Part shown: positions 13,297-22,414 of the stretch, in pieces
Numbering within the stretch: position 1 is the stretch's first letter
How the letters are laid out: every line of letters begins with the position of its first letter
Assembly: GCA_947498355.1 (NCBI GenBank)
Contig: CANMKA010000039.1
Span: 1 to 32,490, forward strand
Length of the DNA: 32,490 bases
Source: an uncultured Paraglaciecola sp.
GTDB lineage: Bacteria; Pseudomonadota; Gammaproteobacteria; Enterobacterales; Alteromonadaceae
Direction: 5' to 3'
Made by a program: the position numbers and the translations under genes
The notes under the pieces: generated by a model
Seen by the model: only the letters and a program-made list of their open reading frames with translations
Database searches by the model: none
Told to the model about the DNA's origin: nothing

Positions 13297-13336
13297 ATTG
13301 CGTTACGTGAGTTATGTTAACTCGGCGTAACGCAAT
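13297..13336. terminator. Long hairpin between convergent genes
   Basis: ATTGCGTTACG (13297-13307) pairs perfectly with CGTAACGCAAT (13326-13336), and GAGTTA / TAACTC extend the stem inside, leaving a tiny loop. It sits between the small secreted gene and kdsA, where a two-way terminator would be useful. There is no run of T on either side, so a rho-independent mechanism is doubtful. Confidence 0.45.
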
Positions 13337-13363
13337 ACCTTACTCTCACCACAGACCTAAAAA

Positions 13364-14221
13364 TTACACCTGATTAGCACTTGTATCTAACGAGTCAAAA
13401 CTCTTCACCAATTCATCAATCTGTTTCATTTGTAGTAAGTACGGTTCCAACTTATCTAATGGTAAAGCACAAGGCCCATCGCATTTAGCTTCATTAGGGT
13501 TAGGATGCGCTTCTATAAATAAGCCTGCAATACCTAGCGCCATGCCACTTCTCGCTAATTGTGCTGCTTGCGCTCTGCGTCCGTCGGCAGAATCTGTTCT
13601 TCCGCCTGGCTTTTGTAAGGCATGAGTTGCATCGAATATAACTGGCGCATAAGACTTCATTTCGTCCATCGCTAACATATCCACCACTAAGTTGTTGTAA
13701 CCATAACAAGAGCCTCGTTCGCACAAGATAACTTTATTGTTACCTGCTTCGTGAAACTTGGTCAGGGTATGACGCATTTCGTGGGCGGCCAAAAATTGCG
13801 GCTTTTTAACATTGATTACCGCATCAGTTTTAGCCATTGCTACCACTAAGTCCGTTTGTCGAGCCAAAAATGCTGGAAGCTGAATAACATCTACCACCTC
13901 GGCAACGGGTGCGGCCTGAAAAGTCTCGTGTACGTCTGTAATAATCGGGACATCAAACGTTTGCTTAATTTCTTCAAATATTTTTAACCCCTTCTCCATA
14001 CCCGGACCTCGGTATGAATTAACCGAAGAGCGATTGGCTTTATCAAACGAGGCCTTAAATACGTAAGGGATATTAAGTTTAGTGGTGACTTCTTTGTAGT
14101 GCTCGGCAATACGCATTGCCAAATCTCTCGATTCCAGTACATTCATGCCGCCAAATAAAACAAAAGGTTTATCGTTAGCAAGGTCAATATTTGCAATAGA
14201 CAGTTGATGCAAAGTTTCCAT
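13364..14221 (-). CDS. kdsA: 3-deoxy-D-manno-octulosonate-8-phosphate synthase
   Basis: 285 residues, the normal length. It condenses phosphoenolpyruvate with arabinose 5-phosphate to make KDO-8-phosphate for the lipopolysaccharide inner core. Visible motifs include FVLFGGMNVLESRD, FKASFDKANRSS, IITDVHE, QLPAFLARQTDLV, NVKKPQF and LCERGSCYGYNNLVVDM. Asn27 in GGMNVLES indicates the metal-independent class. The start at 14221 matches the family; the frame is open eight codons further. The gene is divergent from miaB, with the promoter region between them. Confidence 0.97.
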   Translation of the reverse strand: METLHQLSIANIDLANDKPFVLFGGMNVLESRDLAMRIAEHYKEVTTKLNIPYVFKASFDKANRSSVNSYRGPGMEKGLKIFEEIKQTFDVPIITDVHETFQAAPVAEVVDVIQLPAFLARQTDLVVAMAKTDAVINVKKPQFLAAHEMRHTLTKFHEAGNNKVILCERGSCYGYNNLVVDMLAMDEMKSYAPVIFDATHALQKPGGRTDSADGRRAQAAQLARSGMALGIAGLFIEAHPNPNEAKCDGPCALPLDKLEPYLLQMKQIDELVKSFDSLDTSANQV

Positions 14222-14454
14222 AAGTGAGTTTTTTCTCCAAATCAAAGTAATAACAGTAGGATACCAATTGCGAAGTGATCAGGGTACAGCTAAAAGTGAA
14301 AGTTTCGTCGGATAATAACCCGCCACTATAGCAGTTAACGCAAATACCAAGTAAAATCTGCGGTTCGCTTTTCTTCACGTGCCAACGCGCGGCAGGCGTC
14401 TTAGCTAAAAGTAGCCAGATGCAGAACAAATTAGGTATAGGTTGTAAAATCAGC

Positions 14455-15885
14455 ATGACAAAAAAGCTATTCATTAAAACTTGGGGTTGCCAAATGAACG
14501 AGTATGACTCGGAAAAAATGGCAGATCTTTTAGATTCAACACACGGATTCGAGGCAACCAGTGAAGCAGAAGACGCAGACGTGATTTTGCTTAATACTTG
14601 TTCTATCCGTGAGAAAGCCCAAGAAAAAGTGTTTCATCAACTTGGTCGCTGGAAAAACCTGAAAAAAGACAAACCCGAGCTAATTATTGGTGTGGGTGGA
14701 TGTGTCGCCTCTCAAGAAGGTGAAACCATTCGCAAACGCGCCCCGTTTGTAGACATGGTGTTTGGACCACAAACCTTACACAGATTACCAGAGATGATTA
14801 ACCAAATTAACTCGGGTAGCAGCTCAGTAGTGGATGTTAGTTTCCCAGAAATTGAAAAATTCGATCGTTTACCCGAACCTAAAGCCGATGGCCCGTCTGC
14901 CTTTGTTTCTATTATGGAAGGCTGCTCAAAATATTGTACGTTTTGCGTTGTACCTTACACTCGCGGTGAAGAAGTCAGTCGCCCAGTAGATGATGTTCTC
15001 CTAGAAATCGCTCAGCTTGCCGAGCAAGGCGTGCGTGAAGTTAACTTATTGGGGCAAAACGTCAATGCCTTTAGAGGTGATAACTTTGATGGTACTCAAT
15101 GTACGTTTGCCGAATTGTTGGAGTTGGTTGCATCTATTAACGGTATTGACCGTATCCGTTATACAACGTCGCATCCTGTTGAATTTACTGACGACATTAT
15201 CGATGCCTATGCCACTATTCCAGAGTTAGTCGATCACTTACACCTTCCGGTTCAATCTGGCGCAGATCGTATTTTGAACTTAATGAAACGAGGTCATACG
15301 GCCATAGAGTACAAGTCAAAAATACGTAAACTTAAAAAGATCCGACCAAATTTAAGTATGTCCTCAGATTTTATTATTGGCTTCCCCGGTGAAACCGATC
15401 AAGATTTCGAAGCCACTATGGATCTAATCCAAGCAATGGATTTTGATTTAAGTTTCAGTTTTATCTACAGCGCGCGGCCTGGCACACCAGCATCAGATTT
15501 ACCCGACGACGTAACCGAAGATACCAAAAAACTGCGTTTACGCTTATTGCAGCAACGGATCAATCAACAAGCGCTTAGAATTGCACGTAACATGCTCGGC
15601 ACAGAGCAACGGGTGTTAGTAGAAGGCCCATCTAAAAAGAACCCAATGGAACTTTCTGGACGTACAGAGAACAATCGAGTGGTTAATTTCGAAGGTACCC
15701 GCGAGATGATTGGTCAGTTTGTTGATATTAACATTACCGATGTATTTGCTAATTCGTTACGCGGTAATGTGATTCGCGTAGAGAGTGAAATGGCGTTGCG
15801 TAATGCTATGGCTCCTTCAGCAATTGTGGCAAAAAGTTCTGCTAGTACAGACGATCTTGGTGTTGGAAACTATACGCCAGCGTAA
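14455..15885 (+). CDS. miaB: tRNA-2-methylthio-N6-dimethylallyladenosine synthase
   Basis: 476 residues. This radical-SAM enzyme adds the methylthio group to i6A37 of tRNAs reading UNN codons. The first Fe-S cluster is held by Cys12 (WGCQMNEYDS), Cys49 (NTCSIREKA) and Cys83 (GGCVASQEG). The radical-SAM cluster uses Cys157, Cys161 and Cys164 (GCSKYCTFCVVPYTRGEE), and a TRAM domain lies near residues 375-440. ATG at 14455 fits family length; an earlier in-frame ATG at 14419 adds 12 unlikely residues. It leads the ybeZ-ybeY-ybeX-lnt cluster, a widespread gammaproteobacterial gene order. Confidence 0.97.
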   Translation: MTKKLFIKTWGCQMNEYDSEKMADLLDSTHGFEATSEAEDADVILLNTCSIREKAQEKVFHQLGRWKNLKKDKPELIIGVGGCVASQEGETIRKRAPFVDMVFGPQTLHRLPEMINQINSGSSSVVDVSFPEIEKFDRLPEPKADGPSAFVSIMEGCSKYCTFCVVPYTRGEEVSRPVDDVLLEIAQLAEQGVREVNLLGQNVNAFRGDNFDGTQCTFAELLELVASINGIDRIRYTTSHPVEFTDDIIDAYATIPELVDHLHLPVQSGADRILNLMKRGHTAIEYKSKIRKLKKIRPNLSMSSDFIIGFPGETDQDFEATMDLIQAMDFDLSFSFIYSARPGTPASDLPDDVTEDTKKLRLRLLQQRINQQALRIARNMLGTEQRVLVEGPSKKNPMELSGRTENNRVVNFEGTREMIGQFVDINITDVFANSLRGNVIRVESEMALRNAMAPSAIVAKSSASTDDLGVGNYTPA

Positions 15886-15920
15886 ACCTTCAGCTGGCGA
15901 TTTTATAAAGAGATAAATAA

Positions 15921-16979
15921 TTGAGTAACCTTGTTAGTAGTGAAATAACCTTAGAACCATCTGAGCACAAGCGGTTAGCAAATTTATGTGGCCCCCTAGA
16001 CGACAACATTAAGCAAATTGAACGACGTTTAGGTGTAGAGATTACCTACCGTAACAACGTATTTAAAACCGTAGGTGCCAGCACTCAAGTCGGTATCGTT
16101 AGCGATTTATTAAAAAGCTTGTACATAGAAACGGCTCCTGTAAAAGGCCAAGTCACTGAACTTGACTCAGAAAAAGTGCACCTAGCTATCCAAGAGTTAC
16201 GCGGTTTAGAGCAACCATCTGGCAAGCACTACGGTAAAGAAGTCCATATCAAGACCAAGCGCGGTGTGATAAAGCCGCGTAACCCAAATCAATCACAATA
16301 TGTTAGCAATGTATTTAATCATGACATCAGCTTTGGCGTGGGCCCAGCTGGTACGGGCAAAACCTATTTAGCGGTTGCCTGTGCAGTTGAAGCATTAGAA
16401 AGACAAGATGTACGACGCATATTACTTACTCGACCAGCAGTAGAAGCAGGCGAAAAACTCGGCTTTTTACCGGGCGACTTATCACAAAAAGTCGATCCTT
16501 ACCTACGTCCTTTATACGATGCCCTATTTGAAATGCTAGGTTTCGAAAAAGTCGAAAAACTAATGGAGCGTAACGTTATTGAAGTTGCACCTTTGGCTTA
16601 CATGAGAGGCCGTACCCTTAATGATGCGTTTATTATTTTAGATGAAAGCCAAAATACTACTGTTGAACAAATGAAAATGTTCTTAACCCGGATTGGTTTT
16701 AATTCGCAAGCCGTCATTACAGGCGATATCACTCAAGTCGATTTACCACGAGGGGTTCGCTCTGGGTTACGCCATGCCATTGACGTATTAGCTGACGTGG
16801 ATGATATTTCGTTTAACTTCTTCAGTGCTGGTGATGTGGTCAGACACCCTGTGGTAGCCCGCATAGTAATGGCATACGAAGCCCACGAAAAACAAAAAGA
16901 AGCCGAACGCTTAGCTAAAAAAGCAGAGCAAGCTGCCCTTGCCCAGTCAGAGTCGCAAGCCAAGCAAGAGAATAACTAA
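15921..16979 (+). CDS. ybeZ: PhoH-like ATPase YbeZ
   Basis: 352 residues starting at TTG, preceded by AAAGAGA. An N-terminal KH-like region is followed by a P-loop ATPase: Walker A GPAGTGKT (141-148) and Walker B AFIILDESQN (Asp241). The LLTRPAVEAGEKLGFLPGD and ITGDITQVDLPRG segments are typical. The C-terminus is a charged Glu/Lys/Ala tail. YbeZ works with the RNase YbeY, encoded just downstream with only three bases between stop and start. That physical partnership is known from E. coli; the ATPase role in RNA metabolism is probable. Confidence 0.96.
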   Translation: MSNLVSSEITLEPSEHKRLANLCGPLDDNIKQIERRLGVEITYRNNVFKTVGASTQVGIVSDLLKSLYIETAPVKGQVTELDSEKVHLAIQELRGLEQPSGKHYGKEVHIKTKRGVIKPRNPNQSQYVSNVFNHDISFGVGPAGTGKTYLAVACAVEALERQDVRRILLTRPAVEAGEKLGFLPGDLSQKVDPYLRPLYDALFEMLGFEKVEKLMERNVIEVAPLAYMRGRTLNDAFIILDESQNTTVEQMKMFLTRIGFNSQAVITGDITQVDLPRGVRSGLRHAIDVLADVDDISFNFFSAGDVVRHPVVARIVMAYEAHEKQKEAERLAKKAEQAALAQSESQAKQENN

Positions 16980-16982
16980 AAT

Positions 16983-17495
16983 ATGCTTGAGCTAGACCTG
17001 CAAATCGCAACCACTGATAACAACATCCCAAGTGAACAAGAACTTGCAACTTGGGTTGAAGCCGTACTGTCGGAACAACAACTAAAAGATAAAGAGCTCA
17101 CTATACGCATAGTCGATGCACCTGAAATTCGAGCCTTAAATAAACAATACAGAGGCAAGGACAAAGCCACTAATGTTCTGTCTTTTCCGTTTGAGCAACC
17201 TGATTTTTCGATACCCGAGATACCAGGCATAGACGTAGATTGTCATGATTCGGAAGGCTTTACCCTTCCAGTTAATTTTTTGGGCGATCTCATTATTTGT
17301 AGCCAAGTTGTTGAACAAGAAGCGAAGGAACAAACTAAAGCCGCACTTCACCACTGGGCACATATGGTAGTGCATGGCACCTTGCATTTGCTTGGTTACG
17401 ACCATATAGATGATAACGAAGCAGAAGAGATGGAAGACCTTGAGAAAGTTATCTTACATAAATTAGGCATTGACGACCCCTACCTAAATCATTAA
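16983..17495 (+). CDS. ybeY: Endoribonuclease / rRNA maturation factor YbeY
   Basis: 170 residues. The zinc motif HGTLHLLGYDH supplies His131, His135 and His141, the family's H-x3-H-x5-H pattern, next to the conserved TNVLSFPF and LGDLIIC segments. YbeY is a single-strand-specific RNase needed for 16S rRNA 3' maturation and ribosome quality control. It is slightly longer than E. coli YbeY (155) because of an insertion at about 80-95 (IPGIDVDCHDSEG). It is translated directly after ybeZ. Confidence 0.97.
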   Translation: MLELDLQIATTDNNIPSEQELATWVEAVLSEQQLKDKELTIRIVDAPEIRALNKQYRGKDKATNVLSFPFEQPDFSIPEIPGIDVDCHDSEGFTLPVNFLGDLIICSQVVEQEAKEQTKAALHHWAHMVVHGTLHLLGYDHIDDNEAEEMEDLEKVILHKLGIDDPYLNH

Positions 17496-17545
17496 TGATG
17501 TCAGGTATTGGTTAATAAATTTTTCACTAACAAAAAAACGAGATC

Positions 17546-18412
17546 ATGAGCGAAGACAATCCCCCCTCTACAAACGGTTCTGCCAATAAAGGCTGGATAG
17601 AAAAAATCGTCCAAACCTTCGCGGGAGAGCCGAAAAATAAAACCGAACTGGTCGATGTGATCACCGACGCCCAGCAAAGAGACGTCATTAACCCCGAAAC
17701 CAGAGAGATGATGGAAGGGGTAATGGAAGTCAGCGAAATGCGGGTTCGGGATATTATGATCCCTCGTGCACAAATGCGCACCATAGAAAAAGACCAAAGT
17801 GTAGAGGAGTTTTTACCTACTATTTTAGAGTCGGCTCACTCCCGTTTTCCTGTTATCAATGAAGACAAAGACCATATTGAAGGCGTATTACTAGCAAAAG
17901 ACCTATTAGAATATGCGTTTATTCCTGGTAAGGAGTTTCAATTAGCCAATATTTTACGTCCCGCGGTAATTGTTCCTGAGAGCAAGCGAGTGGATGTATT
18001 GCTAAAGGAATTTCGTCAACAACGCTATCATATGGCCATAGTCGTAGATGAATATGGCGGGGTTTCTGGGCTTGTTACTATCGAAGATATTTTAGAGTTA
18101 ATCGTAGGCGAGATTGAAGACGAGCACGATATCGATGAAGACGATATGGACGGCATCCGCCCCCTCAATAAACACACCTATTCAGTCAAAGCCCTGACGC
18201 CTTTAGATGAGTTTAACCGCTTTTTCGAAACCAGCTTTGATATGGAAGAAGCAGACACAATAGGCGGAATTGTTTTGAAAGCCTTTGGTCACATGCCACA
18301 GCGAGATGAAGAAGTTTCGATAGACCGTATCAACTTCAAAGTGACCAACTCGGATAAAAGACGTTTACTGCAATTAAAAGTTACCTTGCCTGATTCCGAC
18401 GAGCCTGCTTAA
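17546..18412 (+). CDS. ybeX: CorC/YbeX CBS-domain protein
   Basis: 288 residues: two CBS motifs (about 70-195, including VRDIMIPRAQM and YHMAIVVDEYGGVSGLVTIEDILELIVGEIEDEHD) followed by a CorC/HlyC transporter-associated domain (about 205-285). There is no membrane domain, as usual for YbeX. E. coli YbeX is linked both to magnesium/cobalt efflux and to ribosome homeostasis. Position between ybeY and lnt is the conserved one, and ATG follows GAGATC closely. Confidence 0.95.
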   Translation: MSEDNPPSTNGSANKGWIEKIVQTFAGEPKNKTELVDVITDAQQRDVINPETREMMEGVMEVSEMRVRDIMIPRAQMRTIEKDQSVEEFLPTILESAHSRFPVINEDKDHIEGVLLAKDLLEYAFIPGKEFQLANILRPAVIVPESKRVDVLLKEFRQQRYHMAIVVDEYGGVSGLVTIEDILELIVGEIEDEHDIDEDDMDGIRPLNKHTYSVKALTPLDEFNRFFETSFDMEEADTIGGIVLKAFGHMPQRDEEVSIDRINFKVTNSDKRRLLQLKVTLPDSDEPA

Positions 18413-18431
18413 GTATAATCAATATAGGCTA

Positions 18432-19973
18432 ATGACACTTCCTATTAAATTATCTGCACCTTTGGCCAGCGCCTTGGGTGCTAGCCTAACCCTAGCATAC
18501 GCCCCCTTCTCTCTCTGGTTAATCCCATTTATTAGCCTAACCATATTAGTAGGCTTAATTGCTCGCAGTAGTGACAGTCGTTCTGCTGGTATAACGGGCT
18601 TTGCCTTTGGTCTTGGTTGGTTTGGCGCTGGGATCAGCTGGGTTCATGTTAGTATTGCAGACTTTGGAGGCTTACCCCTTGTTGCCTCTGTTGCGCTTAT
18701 GGTTTTACTCTGCGCCTACCTAGCCTTATATCCAGCTTTAGCTTTTTATTTTGCCTCCCGCTTCTTTAAACCTATCTTTTGGCCTCTGTCATTGCCTATT
18801 TTCTGGTTAATTAGTGAGTGGCTGCGCAGCTGGGTGTTAACGGGATTTCCGTGGCTGTCTATTGGATACAGCCAAATAGGCAGCCCTCTATCTGGCTACA
18901 TGCCAGTTATTGGCGAGATAGGCACTACTGCTATATTACTATTTGTCGCGACAGTGTTAGGTACAACTCAGTCTACCAAACATTGGCTTAAGCCTGTTTC
19001 AATAACAGGTATAACCTTAGGCCTAGGTTGGGGGTTAAATCAACTTGCATGGGTTAAAGAAACGTCACAGTCGGTATCAGTCAGTTTAGTACAAGGTAAT
19101 ATTGAGCAAAGTATGCGCTGGGCGCCTGAGCAAGATAAACCCACTATGGACAAATACCTAGCGTTAACCGCCCCTTTTTGGCAGCAAAGCGACATCATCA
19201 TCTGGCCAGAGGCGGCAATTCCTGCGATTGAGCCCTTAGCTCAAGACTACCTTGAAGCACTCGACTCTCAAGCCGCTCAAACTAAAACCGGCCTAATTAC
19301 TGGCATTGTAAATTACAATTTTGATAACAAGCGCGCCTATAATAACTTACTGGGTTTAGGCCTGAAAAATTCAGTCACGGCAGAACAATCGAAAGACTTA
19401 ACAGGCAACTACAGTTATATGCATAGTAACCGCTTTGCTAAACATCATTTGTTACCTATAGGTGAGTTTGTGCCACTTGAAGGCTGGCTAAGAAAACTTG
19501 GCCCATTGTTTGATTTGCCAATGTCGTCTTTTAGTCGAGGGTTATACCAGCAAGATAATTTGCGAGTAAATGGCGTCGATCTTGCCCCTGCAATTTGTTT
19601 CGAAATTGCTTTCCCCAATCAAATATCTGCCAATCTATACGATAAAACCGATATGATCATTACCGTAAGTAATGATGCATGGTTTGGTGAATCTCATGGT
19701 CCAGCCCAACATTTAGAAATTGCTCAGGTACGTGCCAAAGAATTTGGATTACCTGTATTGCGGGCAACCAACAACGGCATCACAGCCGTGGTCAACCATA
19801 ATGGTGAAATACAAAACAGACTTGCTCAGTTTGTAGATGACGTATTACTAGAAGAGGTACAGATTGTGCGCGGCCAAACACCGTATCGGTATCTAGGCAA
19901 CGCGCCCATCTGGTTGATTAGTTTATGTATGCTAGTTTTCGCCTACTCTGTACAAAGACGAAAACAAGACTAA
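18432..19973 (+). CDS. lnt: Apolipoprotein N-acyltransferase
   Basis: 513 residues. The N-terminal half holds several membrane helices; the C-terminal half is a periplasmic nitrilase-like domain with catalytic Glu260 (IIIWPEAAIP), Lys337 (FAKHHLLPIGEFVP) and Cys389 (APAICFEIAFP), plus a final membrane helix (IWLISLCMLVFAYSV). It transfers an acyl chain to the N-terminal cysteine of outer-membrane lipoproteins, the last maturation step. It is the last gene of the miaB-lnt cluster and runs to within nine bases of the convergent chemoreceptor gene. Confidence 0.97.
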   Translation: MTLPIKLSAPLASALGASLTLAYAPFSLWLIPFISLTILVGLIARSSDSRSAGITGFAFGLGWFGAGISWVHVSIADFGGLPLVASVALMVLLCAYLALYPALAFYFASRFFKPIFWPLSLPIFWLISEWLRSWVLTGFPWLSIGYSQIGSPLSGYMPVIGEIGTTAILLFVATVLGTTQSTKHWLKPVSITGITLGLGWGLNQLAWVKETSQSVSVSLVQGNIEQSMRWAPEQDKPTMDKYLALTAPFWQQSDIIIWPEAAIPAIEPLAQDYLEALDSQAAQTKTGLITGIVNYNFDNKRAYNNLLGLGLKNSVTAEQSKDLTGNYSYMHSNRFAKHHLLPIGEFVPLEGWLRKLGPLFDLPMSSFSRGLYQQDNLRVNGVDLAPAICFEIAFPNQISANLYDKTDMIITVSNDAWFGESHGPAQHLEIAQVRAKEFGLPVLRATNNGITAVVNHNGEIQNRLAQFVDDVLLEEVQIVRGQTPYRYLGNAPIWLISLCMLVFAYSVQRRKQD

Positions 19974-19982
19974 ACCGCTAAC

Positions 19983-22043
19983 CTAAAATTTAAAGACACC
20001 AATATCATTAGTTAACGTCGAGCCGGTTTTTTCTAAAGCTTGAGTGTAAGATAAAGATAATTCCCCTTGGTGATACACTTTTTCAGAATAATCTTTAATC
20101 GTCATAATACGCTGGTTAATTTCATCTGCCACTTGAGTTTGCTCTTCAGCGGCCACCGCTATTTGGGTCGCTTGTTGTTTGATATTGTCTAGTTCAGTTT
20201 TAAAGGTGACGAAAGCACTTGCACTTTTATCGACTGTATCCACTACAGATGAGCCACTTTCTTGCAATGCTTCCATTTGCTTAACTGCTTGATTGGCTTC
20301 TTGAATAAGCGTTTCTATTTGAGTTTGGATCTGTTCAGTCGAGTCGTGGGTACGTTTAGATAATTCTCTTACTTCATCTGCAACCACGGCAAAGCCGCGC
20401 CCCATTTCTCCTGCTCGCGCCGCCTCAATTGCTGCATTTAAGGCTAACAAATTGGTTTGTTCTGAAATACCTTTTATCACTTGCAAAATGTTACTAATTT
20501 GATTGGCTTCGTTATTTAAGTTCGCGACTAACTTACCTGTTTCACCCAAATCTGCAAATAGTTCATTCATACTAACCTTACTGGCCTCTGCATCAGCTTC
20601 ACTAGAGACAGATAGCTCATAGCAACGTCTTACCGTTTCAGAAGTCGAAGAGGACATATCTGCCACTTCGTGGATAGTGGTAGTCATTTCTCCGATTGCC
20701 ACTGAGATAGTTTCAGTCGCCTCTTTTTGACTATCAATCAAGGTAATCGATTGGTTCATAGACTTGACCAAGTCAGCAGTAGTTCGGCTAATAGATAGAA
20801 TTTCTTCGCGAACCACTAATAAGGTCTTTTCAAATGCTTGAATAAGAGAGTTAAAGGCTTGCCCAACCAGACCTAGTTCATTTTTACCTTTCACTGCACT
20901 TCTGATCGTCATATCTTTTGATGATGCTAAAGATGAAAACTCCTTCATCAATTGCTTCAGAGGAGAGTTAATGCTAGCGATAATTTTAGATGAGATAAGG
21001 GCCAATAAAGCGAGTAAAACCCCCAATCCAATCAAAGTGTTGTACATTCTACTCGTAGCGGCATCCATCAAAGCATCTTTTACATCACTCAATTCTCGCA
21101 AGATATTATCCATCACGCTGGTATAACCGATTATCATGGCATCACCGTGTTCTAGCCATTCGTCATAGTCTAAGTCGAGGGGTTCAGTGCCTATGTTTTT
21201 AGTTTTGGTTCGCATTTTCAGATAAAGATTAGTTGCGTATCTATGAGAAGGAGTCCCTGTAAGCTGTTCAGTAAGCATCTTCTTAATATTGTCTGGGGCA
21301 AATGTAATGACTCCAGCTAAAAATTGTTTTTCTAGCATGCGATTTTCCATGATGCCGCCATAAGTAATGGTGGTAAATGGTCGATTAATCGACATTTCAA
21401 TATTTAAAATTTGTTTCATGACTACATCTTGAGACAAAGTTAAATACTGATAGGTATTTGCCAATACCGACAATTCTTGATTTTGCGTAGCTAAAACAAC
21501 GACTTGATCTATGGTTTTGATCAATGAATCGACCATACGATTGATGTAAGGATAAGTCCAAAACCGACCTTTTTTACCCGGCTCTTTGTCTGCAAAAACT
21601 TCATATTTAATGCGCTGATCAACAAGCCCTCTGACCCGAGCAAAACCATCAAATCCTTCAGCAACTTTTTCGATATCTTTAACTAAGATTGGATACTGCT
21701 GAAGAGCCTCTTCTTCTGCGATAAATTGATTAAAAGCTTGATAGGCGGAGTCAACGATAATTCGACTTTCCAATAACTGAGGTTTTACCTCCAAACCAAT
21801 AGGATTAGATGGATTGGTAGGACCCATGTAAATCTTTGAATAAAATCGCTCTTTTTGCAGTGAACTGATTAACGGCGAGAGCACGGCTATGTATTTTTGT
21901 AATACACCAACCTGTTTAACATTGTCTAATTCTGTTTTAGCGAAACGATATCGCTCCCCCATCAAAAATAAAATTGCAACTAATGGGACGAGCACCAAAA
22001 TAATGATGCGGGTTTTTACATTAAGGCCATTTACAAAATTCAT
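19983..22043 (-). CDS. Methyl-accepting chemotaxis protein with NIT sensor domain
   Basis: About 686 residues from ATG at 22043; the frame is open to an ATG at 22091. Membrane helix 1 (about 12-28, IIILVLVPLVAILFLMG) and helix 2 (about 336-355) enclose a periplasmic region of about 310 residues resembling the NIT (nitrate- and nitrite-sensing) domain, including ISSLQKERFYSKIY. A HAMP domain follows, then the cytoplasmic signalling hairpin with the conserved tip ISEQTNLLALNAAIEAARAGE, GRGFAVVADEVRELS. It would pass signals to CheA/CheW. The NIT ligand in this protein is not known. The next gene, divergent, is a periplasmic binding-protein-like gene. Confidence 0.93.
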   Translation of the reverse strand: MNFVNGLNVKTRIIILVLVPLVAILFLMGERYRFAKTELDNVKQVGVLQKYIAVLSPLISSLQKERFYSKIYMGPTNPSNPIGLEVKPQLLESRIIVDSAYQAFNQFIAEEEALQQYPILVKDIEKVAEGFDGFARVRGLVDQRIKYEVFADKEPGKKGRFWTYPYINRMVDSLIKTIDQVVVLATQNQELSVLANTYQYLTLSQDVVMKQILNIEMSINRPFTTITYGGIMENRMLEKQFLAGVITFAPDNIKKMLTEQLTGTPSHRYATNLYLKMRTKTKNIGTEPLDLDYDEWLEHGDAMIIGYTSVMDNILRELSDVKDALMDAATSRMYNTLIGLGVLLALLALISSKIIASINSPLKQLMKEFSSLASSKDMTIRSAVKGKNELGLVGQAFNSLIQAFEKTLLVVREEILSISRTTADLVKSMNQSITLIDSQKEATETISVAIGEMTTTIHEVADMSSSTSETVRRCYELSVSSEADAEASKVSMNELFADLGETGKLVANLNNEANQISNILQVIKGISEQTNLLALNAAIEAARAGEMGRGFAVVADEVRELSKRTHDSTEQIQTQIETLIQEANQAVKQMEALQESGSSVVDTVDKSASAFVTFKTELDNIKQQATQIAVAAEEQTQVADEINQRIMTIKDYSEKVYHQGELSLSYTQALEKTGSTLTNDIGVFKF

Positions 22044-22091
22044 AGATAATTCTAATCCCCAGTTAACAATTAATTGACGCACAATAAGCAT

Positions 22092-22414
22092 AACAAGGTC
22101 TGGGCATACGTCTAACCAATTTATGCGCGATACACGAATTTATTCTCACCAAGCAGCCATCTAGCCTTAAGTTACTCATATTACGTCTTAAAAAACATAG
22201 CAAATATAATTAGATATCGACATCAATTATCTAGAGTTAAGTATATGAGTAAAAACGGCAAGATATAGTGGTTACTGTTCAAGATAAAATGAACATAAAG
22301 CAATACCTAATGACACTTTACATTACCGACTAAAATAATAGGCTTGATGGTTTTACGAACAAACCTTATCCTTATTCAATAGTGATTTTTTCATCTTAGA
22401 TTATAAATTACGGC
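22092..22414. other. Divergent intergenic region between chemoreceptor and binding-protein genes
   Basis: About 320 AT-rich bases that must hold both promoters. I see the candidate plus-strand promoter listed separately, no clear sigma28 promoter for the chemoreceptor, no tRNA and no repeat shared with other parts of the window. Confidence 0.5.
22344..22372 (+). promoter_or_regulatory. Candidate sigma70 promoter
   Basis: TTGATG (22344-22349), 17-bp spacer, TATCCT (22367-22372), about 42 bases before the ATG of the binding-protein-like gene. Each box matches at four of six positions. Confidence 0.35.

Noticed and set aside
14184..14474. Minus-strand 96-codon ORF between kdsA and miaB
   Set aside because: It overlaps the start of kdsA and miaB in another frame, has no ribosome-binding site or recognisable domain, and covers the divergent promoter region.
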